Source: Phaseolus vulgaris (Eukaryota; Streptophyta; Magnoliopsida; Fabales; Fabaceae). Taken from it: a DNA stretch of 64,000 bases. Positions 61,504 through 64,000 of this stretch are shown here, one piece after another (position 1 is the stretch's first letter; each line of letters starts with the position of its first letter). The stretch covers positions 26,512,611-26,576,610 of the forward strand of contig NC_023754.2 of the NCBI RefSeq assembly GCF_000499845.2, in the 5' to 3' direction. Below the pieces are notes generated by a model. The model was given only the letters and a program-made list of their open reading frames with translations, searched no databases and had not been told where the DNA came from. Made by a program: the position numbers and the translations under genes.

Positions 61504-63834
61504 TGTTTAATATGTGATTTTTTTTTTTTGTTTATATGTTGTATTATGTATAATATATTATTGTAAAGGCTGACCATAACTTAATAGTTGCATAATAAAA
61601 GACAAAAATGATAGAAATAAAATAAAGAGCAAAAAGCCAAAATGATAAAAAAGAAATTTAGCTAAATTGAACTGAGAAGCTGTGAGCAGCCAAAGAGGAA
61701 AATGGAGAAGAAAGAGTGAATATTTAGACCAAACAGTGCCTTAACGAAGCCCAAGATCATGCCGACATGTTTTCCTGCTACTGTTTTAAAGTCAATTTTG
61801 GGCTTTCATTTTCGAATATTAAATCAACAAGATTGCATCTATATCACCAATCATCACAAGTATACAAAAATATATAAAATTAATATTAGTTGCACTATTT
61901 TTTAGAAAGAATGTATATCTGTAACCACTTTTTATTTATTTTTATATCCTTTTTAATAATTAGTTTTCTCTTTTATTTATTTTTTAAACAATGTCAATAT
62001 ATATTAAAGAATACGATAAAATATATAAACTAAGTTTAATAAATTTTAAAAGATAAGCTTAATAAAACGTGTAACAGACACTCATGCATATATTTTGGCT
62101 AATGCGAGTTCATTTCCTTTTCTGATTTTGATCAAAATATTAATTTCTATGGACTAAATTGGAATTATATGCTAAATTTTGGGGTTTAATCTTAAAATAG
62201 AAACACAATTCTTACGTCTAAATTAATATATGTTCAAATATATTAATCATTATTATTTTTATATATTTAGTTTATTTTTTTATCGGACCAAACGATTTAT
62301 GTGTGTTGGTATTCGGTACCGACCAAATGACATATAACTTATATGTATTTGACATATAACTTATATGTATTTATTAAAATATGTATTAACAGTAATTAAA
62401 TCGTGTGTATAAATTAGGTATTGTGAGTTCTAATGACGACGCATCTTAATCAATGCCTAATAGTAAAAGATTTCATTAGATATTATAATTAGGTGTTGCA
62501 ATCAAGATAATTGTATGTTATTATTACAATATTTATTGTATCCGAATATCGAACACTTACTTAAACGACGAACGATCAAAAGAAAAAAAAAATGAAAACA
62601 ACCAGAAAAAGAGATTCAATGATTCAACGAGTAAATACTAGGATCCACAAACTAATATCTATCATAAAATTTATTAATGAGCTATATAATTGTTTGTCGT
62701 GATATAAGTCATATTCACTTATTAAAAAAATTTCTATAAACTATCTATATCTAACGTCATTAAGTATAATCCAATGCTTAAACCATTTAACTCTATATAT
62801 ATCTTTAAAATAATTAAATGAAGGAATACATTATTCTTGTTGTTATGAATAATTAAATTAACATAGTGGTAACATGGTTAATGAAGTTTTAGGTTGTCGT
62901 AGTTCATGTAAATATTTTGACTCACGCGAGAATGTCAAGTGGTGTATTTTTGATCTAAAACAATTTTAATTTTATTGTTATAAAATTTATAGTTTGATTT
63001 TAGTTGGTCTGAAATTCAAAACTCTAACTCCAAAGTCCCTAAAATATTATATTTTAGTCTAATTAAAACACATTAAGTAATTGTAAATAACATACTATTT
63101 ATAACCTTATTATATGGTTGATAGGAATGTTATATTCAATCCAGATCAAATAATATATAAAATAAATCGCGTTTTGTTTCCATATGCTATTGAGTCTTAA
63201 AGAATTAGTTTGAATTAACAAAAAAGACAATATTAACAAAAATTAGGGTCAACGATTTTCAAGTAAAATATTACGAAAGACGGCTCCATATGCGTCACTA
63301 ACTTTGACCTCCTGCAGATTAAACATTTAATTTTTCTTTTTTTTTTATTGTTACAACTTTTCATACAATTTATACTGTCATCCTCGTTTTACTTAATTGT
63401 AAAAATTAATAAAATATTCGCTATAATTAAATTGAAAAAATAATTTTAAATCTTCCAATCATTTTCATACAAATAACATTGAAAACATAATTATTTTATA
63501 ACAATACGAAATAGTATTTAAATTTTATATGTCTTTGATAGATATTTAGATACGCATTGGGAACATGTTTTTTTTCTTGTATATCATGAAAAAATCTTAT
63601 TAAGATATACAAATGATAACTTGTTTCCAATGTGAAATGCTAAGGATAATTTTGTCAAAAGAACAAATTTCTAGAAGGGGTAGAAATTTGAATAGCAATA
63701 TGGTGAGTGCTAGTAGTAATATCCAAATATTTTCAAGAAGCAGCATTGGGAGACATAAGCTCATTTTAACGCTGGACCAAAACCTAAGAAAGGCCCAACC
63801 TTTTTATGTGTGATAGTGAGATTTGAGGCCCTGT

Positions 63835-63988
63835 TTATATATAGATGAGAATTAACTACCACACCTCCACTGTTAATTCATCATCTCTATTTTCCACCAA
63901 AAGTTCCAATTCAGAAGAGTTCAAACATTAACTTCTTCCTCCCACACATCAAATTTTCTGCTCTTTCAATCATCCAACAAAGTTAATT
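63835..63988 (+). promoter_or_regulatory. TATA box and leader of a gene running off the window
   Basis: TTATATATAG at about 63835-63844 is a good TATA box. It is followed by a C/T- and A-rich leader (ACTACCACACCTCCACTG, then CTTCTTCCTCCCACACATC) free of ATG triplets up to 63989. A GGCCCA element lies upstream at about 63793. Confidence 0.6.
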
Positions 63989-64000
63989 ATGTTTCAGGCG
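63989..64000 (+). CDS. Start of an unidentified gene, first four codons only
   Basis: ATG TTT CAG GCG (Met-Phe-Gln-Ala) opens at the end of a typical plant leader, about 145 bases after a TATA box. Four residues do not identify a product. Confidence 0.45.

Larger units (their letters stand above)
57171..63834. other. AT-rich gene desert (6.7 kb)
   Basis: The first 300-500 bases are the PBL27 leader and promoter, C-rich on the plus strand. From 57460 to 63800 I find no gene on either strand. It contains two AT microsatellites, an AAT/ATT palindrome, copy B of the dispersed repeat (61333-61503) and a possible degenerate relative of the CASPL1E-intron repeat around 58380-58470 (ATCTCATAAAATCAGATTTT). 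Confidence 0.65.

Overview
The window is nuclear DNA of a flowering plant: intron-rich protein genes on both strands, GT-AG introns plus two rare intron classes, and long AT-rich intergenic stretches. Protein families and a decayed dispersed repeat of a type I associate with legumes suggest a legume close to Phaseolus, Vigna or Glycine. The class (eudicot) is firm; the family is inference. I saw no rRNA, tRNA, CRISPR array or bacterial-type operon.

Layout: 0.2 kb, doubtful small ORF (-). 1.3-6.2 kb, myristoylated CDK-like kinase (-). 8.7-11.1 kb, NAD(P)-binding Rossmann protein (+) with a U12-type AT-AC intron. 12.2-13.5 kb, single-exon divinyl chlorophyllide 8-vinyl reductase DVR (+). 14.9-16.0 kb, CASP-like membrane protein (-). 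17.8-20.3 kb, exon junction complex subunit MAGO (+). 22.7-24.9 kb, second CASP-like gene (+). 26.1-29.0 kb, CHY/RING ubiquitin ligase of the MIEL1/RZFP34 type (-). 31.7-36.2 kb, class 3 lipase (-). 38.6-49.5 kb, 25-exon ISWI remodeller CHR11/CHR17 (+), with a dead hAT transposon antisense in intron 3 and a GC-AG intron 2. 51.3-57.2 kb, receptor-like cytoplasmic kinase PBL27 (-). 57.2-63.8 kb, AT-rich gene desert. 63.8-64.0 kb, promoter and first four codons of a further gene (+). All exon chains were built by hand from splice signals, phase and family similarity, and the reading frame closes in every one.

The genes do not form a pathway: chlorophyll synthesis, RNA surveillance, chromatin, ubiquitination, lipid hydrolysis and immune signalling sit side by side, as is usual in plants. 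The order DVR, MIEL1, lipase, ISWI, PBL27 does match the order I recall for Arabidopsis At5g18660 down to At5g18610, so this looks like an ancestral block into which CASPL-MAGO-CASPL is interposed here. I found no convincing previously undescribed system. The best leads are the AT-AC intron, the transposon fossil inside ISWI, the uncertain kinase C-terminus, and several undocumented tandem and dispersed repeats.
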